Positions 43,002 through 52,483 of a stretch of DNA of 64,000 nt are shown in pieces. This stretch comes from an uncultured Lachnospiraceae bacterium (GTDB taxonomy: Bacteria; Bacillota_A; Clostridia; Lachnospirales; Lachnospiraceae), in the NCBI GenBank assembly GCA_910577835.1, contig CAJTOU010000002.1, positions 21,185 through 85,184 on the forward strand. Direction: 5' to 3'. Position 1 is the stretch's first letter. The number at the start of each line of letters is the position of its first letter. Both the position numbers and the translations under genes were made by a program. The notes under the pieces were generated by a model, which saw only the letters and a list, made by a program, of their open reading frames with translations, was not told the DNA's origin and did no database searches.

Positions 43002-43485
43002 ATAATTCTTTTCTTAAATTTTTACAAACCGCAGCCATCTCCAGCATATCTTTTTGGGGAACCATTTCGTTTAAATCATAAGTAAGCGGCGCAGCAACAA
43101 AATCCATAAGAACCTTATTTATTATTTCATGTTCCTTTGACGTAGCTGTAATAGAAACATCAGGGATAGTGATTTCCTCTAAATCACCTCCAAATAATTC
43201 ACATAAATTAACAATTTTGTTTACTTTACATTCTAACAGCAAAGCGGCAAGGTCAATAATAAGGTCAATGGCGTAGCAAATCTCCATATATTTCCAAGAA
43301 TCTACAAACATCAGAGAAGTTTCCTGATTTTTAAAGTTGCCATTTAGTGTGTCCAGTTCAAAATCCTTAAATATTTCTCCAACAGAACTTTCTTTTTTTT
43401 GTTTTGTTGCCAGATATTCCACAAGCGTCAAGCTGTCATCAGTGTCGCCGATATAATTATTCCAATACTTATCTTCAATATACAT
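42994..43485 (-). CDS. Hypothetical protein, 163 residues
   Basis: An acidic protein beginning MYIEDKYWNNYIGDTDDSL. The middle part (about 60-105) is a hydrophobic helical stretch, AIDLIIDLAALLLECKVNKI, followed by EEITIPDVSITAT. It has no signal peptide. The first hydrophobic run is flanked by acidic residues and is probably buried rather than membrane-spanning. The ATG has an AAAAGGAG site inside the end of the DUF3795 gene, which it overlaps by 11 bases. I do not recognise the family. It is the middle gene of a tightly packed three-gene operon. Confidence 0.6.
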   Translation of the reverse strand: MYIEDKYWNNYIGDTDDSLTLVEYLATKQKKESSVGEIFKDFELDTLNGNFKNQETSLMFVDSWKYMEICYAIDLIIDLAALLLECKVNKIVNLCELFGGDLEEITIPDVSITATSKEHEIINKVLMDFVAAPLTYDLNEMVPQKDMLEMAAVCKNLRKELYE

Positions 43486-43780
43486 TTTTTTCTCCTTTTA
43501 AATTTTGTTTGTGATATTGACTGGCAAGTATAGTTAAATGTTCTACAATATTTGGATTCCAGTGTATGTAGTCAGTTAGATGCTGACAAGGGAAATTATC
43601 ACATATACCGCAGAATTGCACATTATGATTTCTTGTACATGCATGTATTTTACATCTGCCGGAGTCTGCCCATTCTGGAACATATCCGTCTGCTTCAATA
43701 CATCCTTTACATATTCCGTCACTTCTTTTTTTGCAGCCAGTACAGGATTCACCGCAGGCAGTTATTGTAGAAAAGTCCAT
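43475..43780 (-). CDS. DUF3795 cysteine-rich protein
   Basis: A 101-residue protein with ten cysteines in the DUF3795 layout: ACGESCTGCKKR near the start, CKGC around 24-27 and FCGICDNFPC in the second half. It probably binds zinc. It is a distant paralogue of the protein at 30932-31195 and has a longer C-terminal tail. It heads the operon with the two unknown genes, overlapping the next one by 11 bases. Confidence 0.87.
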   Translation of the reverse strand: MDFSTITACGESCTGCKKRSDGICKGCIEADGYVPEWADSGRCKIHACTRNHNVQFCGICDNFPCQHLTDYIHWNPNIVEHLTILASQYHKQNLKGEKNVY

Positions 43781-43962
43781 ATTAAGTTTTCTCCTTGTAT
43801 CATGGTTTTAACTAAGTTTTTATGAGTGAATATATGTTTGTTTTCATATCATACCATAGAATTTAGATTATAGCAACCTGTAATTTGTGCAAACATGCAA
43901 CCAACACTTGTGTTGATTGCATGATTGAGTCCATTGCTTTAAGAAATTTTCGATAGCATTAG

Positions 43963-45099
43963 TCAAATATTTTTTATCAGCCGAAATACCTGCTCTACTG
44001 TAAAAAGCATATTTTTTTCTGCATTTTCTGAATTCATTGCTTCTTGCAGGGTTTGTACGTTTCGAAGAATTGGAAAAAATGCGTCAATACCATATTGATT
44101 ACATATTACTGCCTCCTCTGTGACACAGCCTGAAAAGGCAATTACTGTTTTATTATACTTTTTGGCAATTTCTGCTACGCCGATTGGTGCTTTTCCAAAT
44201 ATAGTCTGTCCATCAAAGCAGCCTTCGCCGGTGACTACAATATCCGCTGATTTTATATCCTGCTCCAGTTTTGTTTCCTCCAAAACAATTTTAATTCCGG
44301 GTTCCAGCATCGCATTTGTATAAGAAAGAAAGGCAAAACCCAGACCTCCGGCGGCTCCTGTTCCAGCCTGATTTGCATTTGCGTGAGGATATTTTTTTGT
44401 GGTAAGTTCTGCATAGTGAGCAAGCCATTTATCCATCTGTGTAATCATATCAGAGGTTGCGCCTTTTTGCGGTCCAAAGACAGCGCTGCATCCCTGTTCT
44501 CCACACAAAACATTTGTCACATCACATGCTACTCGAAAGGTGCATTCCCGAAGACCTGGAAATACATTTTCATCTGTAATCTTATCAAGTTCCTTTAATC
44601 CTTTTGCGCCGAACGGAACCTGATTTTTATTTTTATCAAGCATACCATAGCCTAATGCCTGAAGCATACCGATTCCTCCGTCGTTTGTAGCGCTTCCCCC
44701 AATACCAACAATAAAATGCCGACATCCTCTGCAAACAGCCTCTTTTATTATCTGACCTACACCATAAGTAGTAGTGTTAAGAGGATTTCTGTCGTTTTCT
44801 GCAACAAGGGTAATTCCTGCTGCGCCGGACATTTCAATAATCGCAGTTCTGGTTTTTTCAATAATTCCAAACATACATTTCACAGGCTTTCCCAATGGAC
44901 CTGTTACTGTGATATGTTCCAGTTTTCCACCCATTCCAAAGGTTAATGCTTCAACTGTCCCTTCACCTCCGTCTGCAAGCGGATGAACAGAAACCTTTGC
45001 ATCACATATTGCCTTTTTTATTCCCTGTTTTATGATATTTCCAGCCTCCAAAGATGAAAGGCTGCCTTTGAATGAATCAACAGCAACAATTACTTTCAT
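43963..45099 (-). CDS. glxK: Glycerate kinase (type 1)
   Basis: A 378-residue enzyme that phosphorylates D-glycerate with ATP to 2- or 3-phosphoglycerate and so feeds lower glycolysis. The family landmarks are intact: VAVDSFKGSLSS at the start, HPLADGGEGTVEAL (about 40-53), GIGGSATNDGGIGMLQALGY (about 125-144), GAAGGLGFAF (about 248-257) and VTGEGCFDGQT (about 287-297). Length is usual for GlxK/GarK. AGAGGAAA precedes the ATG. It appears to be a single gene. I see no glyoxylate or galactarate genes next to it. Confidence 0.95.
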   Translation of the reverse strand: MKVIVAVDSFKGSLSSLEAGNIIKQGIKKAICDAKVSVHPLADGGEGTVEALTFGMGGKLEHITVTGPLGKPVKCMFGIIEKTRTAIIEMSGAAGITLVAENDRNPLNTTTYGVGQIIKEAVCRGCRHFIVGIGGSATNDGGIGMLQALGYGMLDKNKNQVPFGAKGLKELDKITDENVFPGLRECTFRVACDVTNVLCGEQGCSAVFGPQKGATSDMITQMDKWLAHYAELTTKKYPHANANQAGTGAAGGLGFAFLSYTNAMLEPGIKIVLEETKLEQDIKSADIVVTGEGCFDGQTIFGKAPIGVAEIAKKYNKTVIAFSGCVTEEAVICNQYGIDAFFPILRNVQTLQEAMNSENAEKNMLFTVEQVFRLIKNI

Positions 45100-45204
45100 T
45101 TTATTTTTTCCTCTCTGATTTATATAAAATCCATTATCGAATTCTCTGAATGAAACATAACCTCATTTTGTATATTTGTTTGTCATTCTTATATAATAAT
45201 TGAA

Positions 45205-45240
45205 AGGAACGAGAGAAACCAGCAAACAGACTTCTCCCGT
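45205..45240 (-). terminator. Weak hairpin after ABC exporter operon
   Basis: On the minus strand ACGGGAGAA pairs with TTCTCTCGT (one bulge), followed by TCCTTTC. It lies in the 244 bp gap between the exporter and glycerate kinase genes. Confidence 0.4.
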
Positions 45241-45343
45241 TTTATACTATTTCCTTATTTATTTAAGCTAAAATCCGATAAATACTTTTTCAATATTATT
45301 TTTCATACTAACCAACATTTTGCCGCTCTGCAATACAAATCTA

Positions 45344-47167
45344 TCAGGCATAATTATCTGCCTGTATTGTAAACATTTTATTATATAAGCCATTTTCCTG
45401 ACACATAAGTTCATCATGTGAACCATACTCAACGACTTTCCCTTTATCGAATACAGCAATTTTATCACATAGCAGACAAGATGACAATCTATGTGAAATA
45501 AAAATCATGAAAATTCTATCATCAATTTCACTAAATTCAGTATTAATCTCATATTCCGTTTTGGGGTCAAGAGCAGCCGTAGGCTCATCTAAAACAGCGA
45601 AACTGCCATTTTTGCAAAGCGCTCTGATAATAGCAATCTTTTGTTCTTCTCCACCGGACGGTACAAAGCCTTCATCATCAAAATTTTTATATAGATTTGT
45701 ATGAATTCCCTTTTTCAACTGGTTTAATTTTTTCAATATCCCCATTTTCTCACAAAACTTTCTCACAATCTTATCATTCTCATAAGACGGATGTTCATTA
45801 ATCAGAATATTTTCCAGTATAGGTGCCGATAAAAGTTTATAATCCTGAAACACTACTGAAAATAATTTGACATATTCATCATAATCCATATCGTATATGT
45901 TTCTTCCATCAATCAGAATTTCGCCCTTTTCTATTTTGTACAGTCCTGTCAAGATTTTGATAAATGTTGTTTTGCCAGCGCCATTTTTCCCCACAATTGC
46001 CAGTTTTTCGCCTGCATTTATTTTGAAGTTGAAATCCTCAAAGATGTAATCTTGTGAACCGGGATATTTAAAGAAAATATTTTTAAATTCAATACAATTA
46101 ATCTCTTTATAATTTGCTTTATCTCCATTCATGTTTCCATTTCTTGATGTATATACTGACTCGTTTGTTGTCATAAAAGATATGTAATTGTTTATATAAT
46201 CACATTTTTTCTTCAACTCCTGATATCCAGAAGCAATACCATTAGCATTGGAAATCATGGTTAAAGAACCAGAAAGTAACATGGTAAAATCACCAACAGT
46301 TATAAAACGATTTAGCGTGAGTATACCTAAGTAAGCATATGCCACTGCATTAGCAAGGTTTTCAAACAAGTTCTTAAAAATCCGGAGCTTAATCATCTCA
46401 TTTGATTGTTTCTTAAAAGTATCTATAACATCATTGGAACATTTTTCTGCTCGGTTTAATAATAATTCCTTACTATCATACAATCTATAATCTTTTCCAT
46501 ATTTCACATTTGACAATTCACTATAAACATAATCAAGCTTACGGTTAATATCTGATAATTGTCCATAATACTTTTCTGAAATTTTATTCTCTTTTGCACT
46601 AAATATATTTCCCAATATGACAAAAACTGCTATGGTAATAAAAAGAAATGGAGCCTTCCATGCAATGATTATTACTGCTTCAACCGTTACAACAAATGAT
46701 AAAATTGTAGATTCGATGCTGCTCATTATCCCTGTAAAGCCGCCAGAATACCATCCAATTCCAATATCCGCTCTGTGCAAACTCTCTAAAACAGATGTAT
46801 CCTCAGTTTTATAGAAGTCCATATTCATGGTTTTTTCAGACAATAACATCGAAAAATAATTATCATATAAATCATTATATTTTTCCAGATTTTCTAAAAT
46901 TATTCTTCTTATTGCTGATATACCTATATTACTTATAATAATGAAACCTGTATATAAAATCAAGTTTTCAACATTTCTATCTGTCATCAGTTCATCAATC
47001 AAAAACTTAGGACAGACAACATTTGCAATGGGTTGGATTATACCAAGCAACAAGTCGCAAAAAAGCAAATAACTATATGATTTTTTGTAGCGATATGCTA
47101 ACGGAAAAAGATACCGTAGTGTTTTTGCAATAACCCTATGCTTGTTCACTTTCTTGTTCACCTCCAC
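45344..47167 (-). CDS. ABC exporter, fused permease and ATPase (second system, subunit B)
   Basis: A 607-residue protein. About six membrane helices (about 30-330) precede an ATPase with Walker A GKNGAGKTT, a signature PSGGEEQK that replaces the usual Leu by Pro, Walker B FAVLDEPTAALD and H-loop ISHR. Its nearest look-alikes in the window are the exporter subunits at 23.9-27.7 kb. Its start overlaps the end of subunit A by 32 bases, so the two are made together as a heterodimer. Substrate unknown. Peptide export or drug resistance is likely from the family. Confidence 0.9.
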   Translation of the reverse strand: MEVNKKVNKHRVIAKTLRYLFPLAYRYKKSYSYLLFCDLLLGIIQPIANVVCPKFLIDELMTDRNVENLILYTGFIIISNIGISAIRRIILENLEKYNDLYDNYFSMLLSEKTMNMDFYKTEDTSVLESLHRADIGIGWYSGGFTGIMSSIESTILSFVVTVEAVIIIAWKAPFLFITIAVFVILGNIFSAKENKISEKYYGQLSDINRKLDYVYSELSNVKYGKDYRLYDSKELLLNRAEKCSNDVIDTFKKQSNEMIKLRIFKNLFENLANAVAYAYLGILTLNRFITVGDFTMLLSGSLTMISNANGIASGYQELKKKCDYINNYISFMTTNESVYTSRNGNMNGDKANYKEINCIEFKNIFFKYPGSQDYIFEDFNFKINAGEKLAIVGKNGAGKTTFIKILTGLYKIEKGEILIDGRNIYDMDYDEYVKLFSVVFQDYKLLSAPILENILINEHPSYENDKIVRKFCEKMGILKKLNQLKKGIHTNLYKNFDDEGFVPSGGEEQKIAIIRALCKNGSFAVLDEPTAALDPKTEYEINTEFSEIDDRIFMIFISHRLSSCLLCDKIAVFDKGKVVEYGSHDELMCQENGLYNKMFTIQADNYA

Positions 47168-48959
47168 TCACTTTGTTACTCTTGTAATATCCTGCTTGAA
47201 GTGTATAAATTTTCGCATATTCTCCATTATAATTCATAAGTTCTTCATGGGTTCCTCGTTCAATAATTTTTCCATGTTCTAATAAAAAAATCTTGTTACA
47301 AAATTTTGTAGAGGATAGTCTATGAGAAATATAAATAACCGGTTTTCTACTAACCTTTTCGTCTATGGATTCATAAAATTCCTTTTCTGCAATAGGATCT
47401 AACGAAGCAGTTGGTTCGTCGAAAATAAAAATTTCGGCATCCTTATATATGGAACGTGCTACGGAAAGCTTCTGTTTCTCTCCACCGGATAAATTAACAC
47501 CATTTTTATCCATTATTTTAAATAACAGGGTATCCGGACCCTTCGGTAATTTGTCAATCAAAGAAGTTACATCTGCTTTTGTAAATGCGTTTACTAATCG
47601 TTTATGGTCAGTCTCTTCTTGCTTTTTCATAGTAACATTTTCCGTAACTGAAAAGGCAAACAAATTAACATCTTGAAATACCGGCGAAAATAACCGAAAA
47701 CAGTCGCTTCTTTTATATTGTTTTATATCCTCGCCATTAATTAATATTTTGCCATCTGTGGGGTCATACAATCTGCAGAGCAGTTTAATAATTGTTGACT
47801 TACCTGCTCCATTATAGCCTACAATGGCAATTCTGTCTGATTCATTTATCTGGAAAGAAATATCATTTATAATATTCTCTTCCTGATCAGGATATCGAAA
47901 TGAGACATTTTTAAATTCTATTTTTACAGGTATATCTTTTTCCAATATCAAGCATTTCCCATTATTATCTTCGGGGAGTTCAATAAATCTCCTAAAATCT
48001 GAAACCTCGTAAGAATCCTTCTTTATTTTTGATATAGAATCTAAAAATGCGCTGACGGATTCGAAAAAGGTTTTCATGGTCATCAGATATAATGAAAAAT
48101 CACCAATTCCTATTTGACCTTGTAGTACAGCGTATACAAGCCAAGCATACATAACGATTTCATTCATCAGAAAATAAAAGTAATTTATAGTACTATATTT
48201 AATCCACCGATTGTTACTCTTTTTCATAATCTGATGAACCATTTTCGCTTCTTTTTTCTCTTTATTCAATATGAACTTTTGCATATTGAATAGTCTTATA
48301 TCCTTACCATAAGAAAAGTCTTTTGATATGTTTTTGTAATAATCTCTTCCTCGTTCGTATTGCGGAAGAATATCCCACATAAGTTCTTTGTCTTTTTTTC
48401 TTGCATTTCCAGTAATACGATAGCCGATATATGCAAATATAAGCATTAATAAAACAACAATCGGATTTAAGGAAACAATAAGAAACATCGCAATTACCAA
48501 TTGAAAACCAGATGTCAAAAAAGCTTGCAGATTTCTCAAAAAGCTCTCGATTCCATTAGAATTATTCTCTGTTGCCGCAGCCGCTTTTTGTGCTAAATTC
48601 AGTGTTTCCTGTTTTTCCAATTTATCATATCTTATGGATAATATTTGATTAAGACGTAAAGGCTCAAAAGAATATCTGGCACGAATAATTCTCCACCAGG
48701 ATTGAAAAAATATATACTCAGAAACATCTGAAATTAATACCTGAACAACAAGCATTATAATAATTGATACAATAAGGAATTTAACACTTTTTTCAGCGAT
48801 TACACTATCTATAATAATTTTAGATAGGATGGGCATAATATAAGCGCTTAATGCATAAATCACCGCTGATAAAATGCTCATTACAATTAATTTTTTTTCA
48901 TTCTTCTTGATATGGCCAAACACGAATTTAAGATTATTTATCACATTATGGTTCTTCAT
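47136..48959 (-). CDS. ABC exporter, fused permease and ATPase (second system, subunit A)
   Basis: 607 residues from the ATG at 48959, which has GGAGA at the right distance. An upstream ATG at 48986 has no such site. Six helices lie in about 25-310. The ATPase has Walker A GYNGAGKST, signature LSGGEKQK, Walker B IFIFDEPTASLD and H-loop ISHR. Unlike the exporter at 23.9 kb, no two-component genes lie beside it. Its upstream region has ACTGT and ACAGT half-sites 7 bp apart (49059-49075), a possible operator. Confidence 0.9.
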   Translation of the reverse strand: MKNHNVINNLKFVFGHIKKNEKKLIVMSILSAVIYALSAYIMPILSKIIIDSVIAEKSVKFLIVSIIIMLVVQVLISDVSEYIFFQSWWRIIRARYSFEPLRLNQILSIRYDKLEKQETLNLAQKAAAATENNSNGIESFLRNLQAFLTSGFQLVIAMFLIVSLNPIVVLLMLIFAYIGYRITGNARKKDKELMWDILPQYERGRDYYKNISKDFSYGKDIRLFNMQKFILNKEKKEAKMVHQIMKKSNNRWIKYSTINYFYFLMNEIVMYAWLVYAVLQGQIGIGDFSLYLMTMKTFFESVSAFLDSISKIKKDSYEVSDFRRFIELPEDNNGKCLILEKDIPVKIEFKNVSFRYPDQEENIINDISFQINESDRIAIVGYNGAGKSTIIKLLCRLYDPTDGKILINGEDIKQYKRSDCFRLFSPVFQDVNLFAFSVTENVTMKKQEETDHKRLVNAFTKADVTSLIDKLPKGPDTLLFKIMDKNGVNLSGGEKQKLSVARSIYKDAEIFIFDEPTASLDPIAEKEFYESIDEKVSRKPVIYISHRLSSTKFCNKIFLLEHGKIIERGTHEELMNYNGEYAKIYTLQAGYYKSNKVSGGEQESEQA

Positions 48960-49160
48960 TATTTGTTCTCCAAATATTTTCTTCATTTATTTTCGATTTT
49001 GGAATAATTCCCTGAAAACGCTGTACTCCTGTTTTGACAGGTGTTTGACTTTCTGTTTCACTGTTAGATACACAGTATTTCTTTTTTTCTTAAATTTAGA
49101 ATGTTTATTCCTGTATATCAATATTATGTCATATATTAACCAAATTGTCTATATGTTTTA

Positions 49161-49525
49161 GTGAACTACCCATTGTCTAAAGCCAATGGGCTTCCTGCTT
49201 CATCGACCTCGTAACCTACTATCTAATGGCAACTCCAAAGGAGCTGCTACCCTATTCCACAGGCGTAAATTCGGACTGTACCAGCCCTATAACGGTTTAT
49301 ACTATACATCATGTCATACATCGAAGATGTATGACCTAAAGTACCTTGTATATTTTACGTGCTGAAGGAAAGCTTGGTTTTCACATCGTATTTCTCAGCA
49401 CAACCTCATATATACAGTTATCAATGTCCATGTATGGATAAATTATAGCAGGGAATCCATGTTATGGCAACCGTTAGTTTTGTGGCCTTAACCCATCATC
49501 TAAAGCTAATGGGATTGCGGCCACA
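49161..49525 (-). mobile_element. Degenerate IS200/IS605-type element
   Basis: A 365 bp stretch with no intact gene. At one end, CCCATTG/CAATGGG with loop TCTAAAGC (49169-49190) is the subterminal hairpin seen at right ends of IS200/IS605 elements on the minus strand, ending next to GTGAAC. At the other end a larger hairpin (TGTGGCC 49481-49487 with GGCCACA 49519-49525) encloses CCCATCATCTAAAGCTAATGGG. Minus-strand frames between them give broken pieces resembling a TnpB tail (SMKQEAH and EFTPVE). Probably an internally deleted element left between the exporter operon and glycerol kinase. Confidence 0.5.
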
Positions 49526-49713
49526 TTATTTCAAAATACATGTTTTAGCAAAAAGGACAGCTTTCCTTTTCTGCCTGAATTTTGATAAAATAATAAATTT
49601 ATTTTGTCTTGAAAATATATTTGATTTTGTAGTATACTGTATCATAAGAAAAGATTGGAAATCAATATAGAATGCTAAAAAACAGTGAAGATTTAACAGG
49701 ACAGGAGATATAT

Positions 49714-51218
49714 ATGGCAAAGTATATTATGGCATTGGATGCAGGTACGACAAGCAACCGATGTATTTTATTTAATGAAAAAGGCGAGGTGTGCAGCACC
49801 GCCCAGAGAGAATTTACGCAATATTTCCCGCAGCCCGGATGGGTAGAGCATGATGCAGATGAAATCTGGGCAAGCCAGCTTGGAGTAGCTGTTGAAGCGA
49901 TGAATATGATAGGAGCTGCCGCAAAAGATATCGCTGCAATTGGTATTACAAATCAGAGAGAAACAGTGATTGTATGGGATAAGCATACAGGGGCGCCTGT
50001 TTATCATGCAATTGTATGGCAGTGTAGACGGACATCAAAGGAATGTGATGCCTTGAAGGAAAGAGGACTTACCGAACGATTTCAGCAAAAAACAGGGCTT
50101 GTATTGGATGCGTATTTTTCAGCAACAAAGGTGAAATGGATATTGGACAATGTGTCAGGTGCGAGGCAGAGAGCAGAAAATGGCGAGCTGTTATTTGGCA
50201 CAGTCGAAACATGGATTATCTGGAAACTGACAAAGGGCAGGGTTCATATTACCGATTATTCAAATGCTTCCCGTACCATGCTGTTTAATATTAATACACT
50301 GGAATGGGATGATGAAATTCTTGCTGAATTTCATATACCAAAGTGTATGCTTCCAGGGATAATGCCTTCAAGCTGTATTTATGGAGAGACGGATGCCTCT
50401 TTTTTGGCGGTTCAATACCGATTGCGGGGGCAGCGGGAGACCAGCAGGCAGCGTTATTTGGACAAACCTGCTTTACTGCGGGTGAGGTGAAAAATACTTA
50501 TGGAACCGGATGTTTTCTGCTTATGAATACGGGAGAAAAGCCAGTGTTTTCAAAACATGGTCTGGTGACAACGATTGCATGGGGACTGGACGGGAGAGTA
50601 AACTATGCTCTGGAGGGGTCTATTTTTGTGGCAGGCGCGGCTATACAATGGCTGCGTGATGAATTAAAAATAATTGATTCAGCGGCAGATTCTGAATATA
50701 TGGCAGGAAAAGTAAAAGATACTAACGGCTGTTATGTTGTTCCGGCATTTACAGGTCTTGGAGCACCACATTGGGACCAGTATGCAAGAGGAACGATTGT
50801 CGGGATTACGCGGGGAGTAAATAAATATCATATTATCCGCGCAACCTTGGAATCAATCGCATATCAGGTAAATGATGTTTTGATGGCAATGGAAGCAGAT
50901 TCACAGATAAAAATAGCAGCGCTGAAGGTTGACGGCGGTGCAAGTGCGAATGATTTTCTTATGCAGACACAGGCGGATATTGTAAATGTGCCGGTCATTC
51001 GGCCGAATTGCGTGGAGACAACTGCAATGGGAGCCGCTTATCTGGCAGGGCTTGCAGTGGGATATTGGGCAGATAAGGAAGAAGTTATGAAAAACTGGGC
51101 AAGTGACTGTACGTTTAAATCTTTGATTGAAGAGGCAGACAGAAAGAAAAAAGTGAAAGGCTGGAATAGAGCTGTAAAGTATGCATATGGATGGGCGAAG
51201 GAAGACGGCAGTATTTAA
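49714..51218 (+). pseudogene. glpK: Glycerol kinase, frameshifted
   Basis: From the ATG at 49714 (GGAGA upstream) the protein runs MALDAGTTSNRCILF, FPQPGWVEHDADEIW, ITNQRETVIVWD and VWQCRRT, all hallmarks of GlpK. The frame breaks at a T-run, 50400-50405. The next frame carries on with FGGSIPIAGAAGDQQAALFG, NTYGTGCFLLMNTG, PAFTGLGAPHWD and VDGGASANDFLMQTQAD to 51218. One extra T would make an intact enzyme of about 500 residues. The break sits at T TTT TTG, which also fits a -1 slippage heptamer. GlpK turns glycerol into glycerol-3-phosphate. No glycerol facilitator or glpD lies nearby. Confidence 0.88.
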
Positions 51219-51328
51219 TCTGGATAGTATTCAATACAGATAGTATTTCGTATGGATAATATCAAATGTGAATAATACTTGATATAAATAACATTTCGTA
51301 CTGCCTGTATGTATTGTGGAGAATAAAC

Positions 51329-51793
51329 ATGAAGATTGAAATTTATTCAAGAGAATCTATTGAAAAATTATTGGAAAATAATTTTCCAGAAGATGTAGCG
51401 GTAATAAGTTTTTATGACCCTGTCAATCCAAGAACAGGTGAAAAAGACAAGCCTGTGGATTACTCACATAAAACAAGTCGTGTCTTTTCAGTTGCAATAC
51501 ACGATATTGATATAGAAATTCTTTCGGATTATGGTTTGACATATGATACTTATTTTCCAGAGGTTGACAGGCTGGCAGAATTTATTTATGCTGCTTACAG
51601 TGAAGGATTGGATATGATATGTCAGTGTGAATACGGGCAAAGCAGAAGTGCCGCCTGTGCAGCGGCAATATCAGAGTATTTTTATCATAATGGTATTTCT
51701 ATATTTGCAGATTATCGTTATTATCCGAATCAGATGGTTTATCATAAAGTATTTGATGCATTAAACAGTTTGAAAGATAAGAAAAATATTTGA
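51329..51793 (+). CDS. Protein tyrosine phosphatase-like protein
   Basis: 154 residues from the ATG at 51329, which has GTGGAG upstream. The motif CEYGQSRSA (Cys100 to Arg106) is the CX5R phosphate-binding loop of cysteine phosphatases, though the residue before the Cys is Gln, not the usual His. A candidate general acid Asp lies in the HDIDIEIL stretch (about 58-65). It is short and most like the single-domain phosphatases of phage and bacterial origin. The substrate could be protein or nucleotide. It is followed 12 bases later by an esterase gene. Confidence 0.8.
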   Translation: MKIEIYSRESIEKLLENNFPEDVAVISFYDPVNPRTGEKDKPVDYSHKTSRVFSVAIHDIDIEILSDYGLTYDTYFPEVDRLAEFIYAAYSEGLDMICQCEYGQSRSAACAAAISEYFYHNGISIFADYRYYPNQMVYHKVFDALNSLKDKKNI

Positions 51794-51805
51794 CAGGAGA
51801 TATTT

Positions 51806-52327
51806 ATGATACTGAATTTACATGGTCTTAACGGAGGCGCAAATAATACAAATTATAAATTGCTTTTAAAATTATATTCAGAAGATAACCTTTTATCTCC
51901 TCAGATTGATTATATGAAAACATCTCCCATAGAGATTTTAAACAATTTGAAAGCATATAAAAATATTGATTATGTTGTGGGGAATTCGTTTGGTGGATTT
52001 TATGCCTATATTCTAAGTAATATATGTAAAATTCCATGTCTGCTTGTGAATCCGTGTATACCTCCTCAAAAATATATTCCATTTCTCGTAGAGGAATATG
52101 CATTTACAGATGAACTTGTTTCTTTCATGTCTGAATATTCTGATCATTTTCAGCCGGTTTATATGATTCTTGGTATGGAAGATAATGTATTATCGCCTGC
52201 TTATACAGAGCAGATTATAAAATCAGCAAAGGTGTGGAAAATTCATGGAGGACACAGTTTGTCAGGAAATCAGTTATTTTATCAGATATTTCATGCGGCA
52301 GTAAAAGAGATAGAAAGTATTATGTAA
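51806..52327 (+). CDS. YqiA-like alpha/beta hydrolase
   Basis: A 173-residue small esterase. It begins MILNLHGLNGGANN, which gives the oxyanion loop. The nucleophile elbow is GNSFGG (Ser61), and candidate acid Asp (LGMEDNVLS) and His (HGGHSLSG) complete the triad. Size and motifs match the UPF0227/YqiA group of cytoplasmic esterases. The ATG has a CAGGAGAT site. It probably forms an operon with the phosphatase gene. Natural substrate unknown. Confidence 0.85.
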   Translation: MILNLHGLNGGANNTNYKLLLKLYSEDNLLSPQIDYMKTSPIEILNNLKAYKNIDYVVGNSFGGFYAYILSNICKIPCLLVNPCIPPQKYIPFLVEEYAFTDELVSFMSEYSDHFQPVYMILGMEDNVLSPAYTEQIIKSAKVWKIHGGHSLSGNQLFYQIFHAAVKEIESIM

Positions 52328-52483
52328 ACTGGTCTTGTATGTGTAGAACTTTTTTGTTACAATATGAAAAATATATGAAAGAGGTTGAAAGGATTCTGCT
52401 CATAGTTTTTGAGTAATGGTATTAGATAGAATATTTAAGTTGTTTTTGAAAGGTCATACACAGGAAGATAGAAAGAGGAAAAA

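Noticed and set aside
45268..45468. Small minus-strand ORF overlapping the end of the ABC exporter
   Set aside because: It is an out-of-frame shadow over the exporter's 3' end with no plausible ribosome site.
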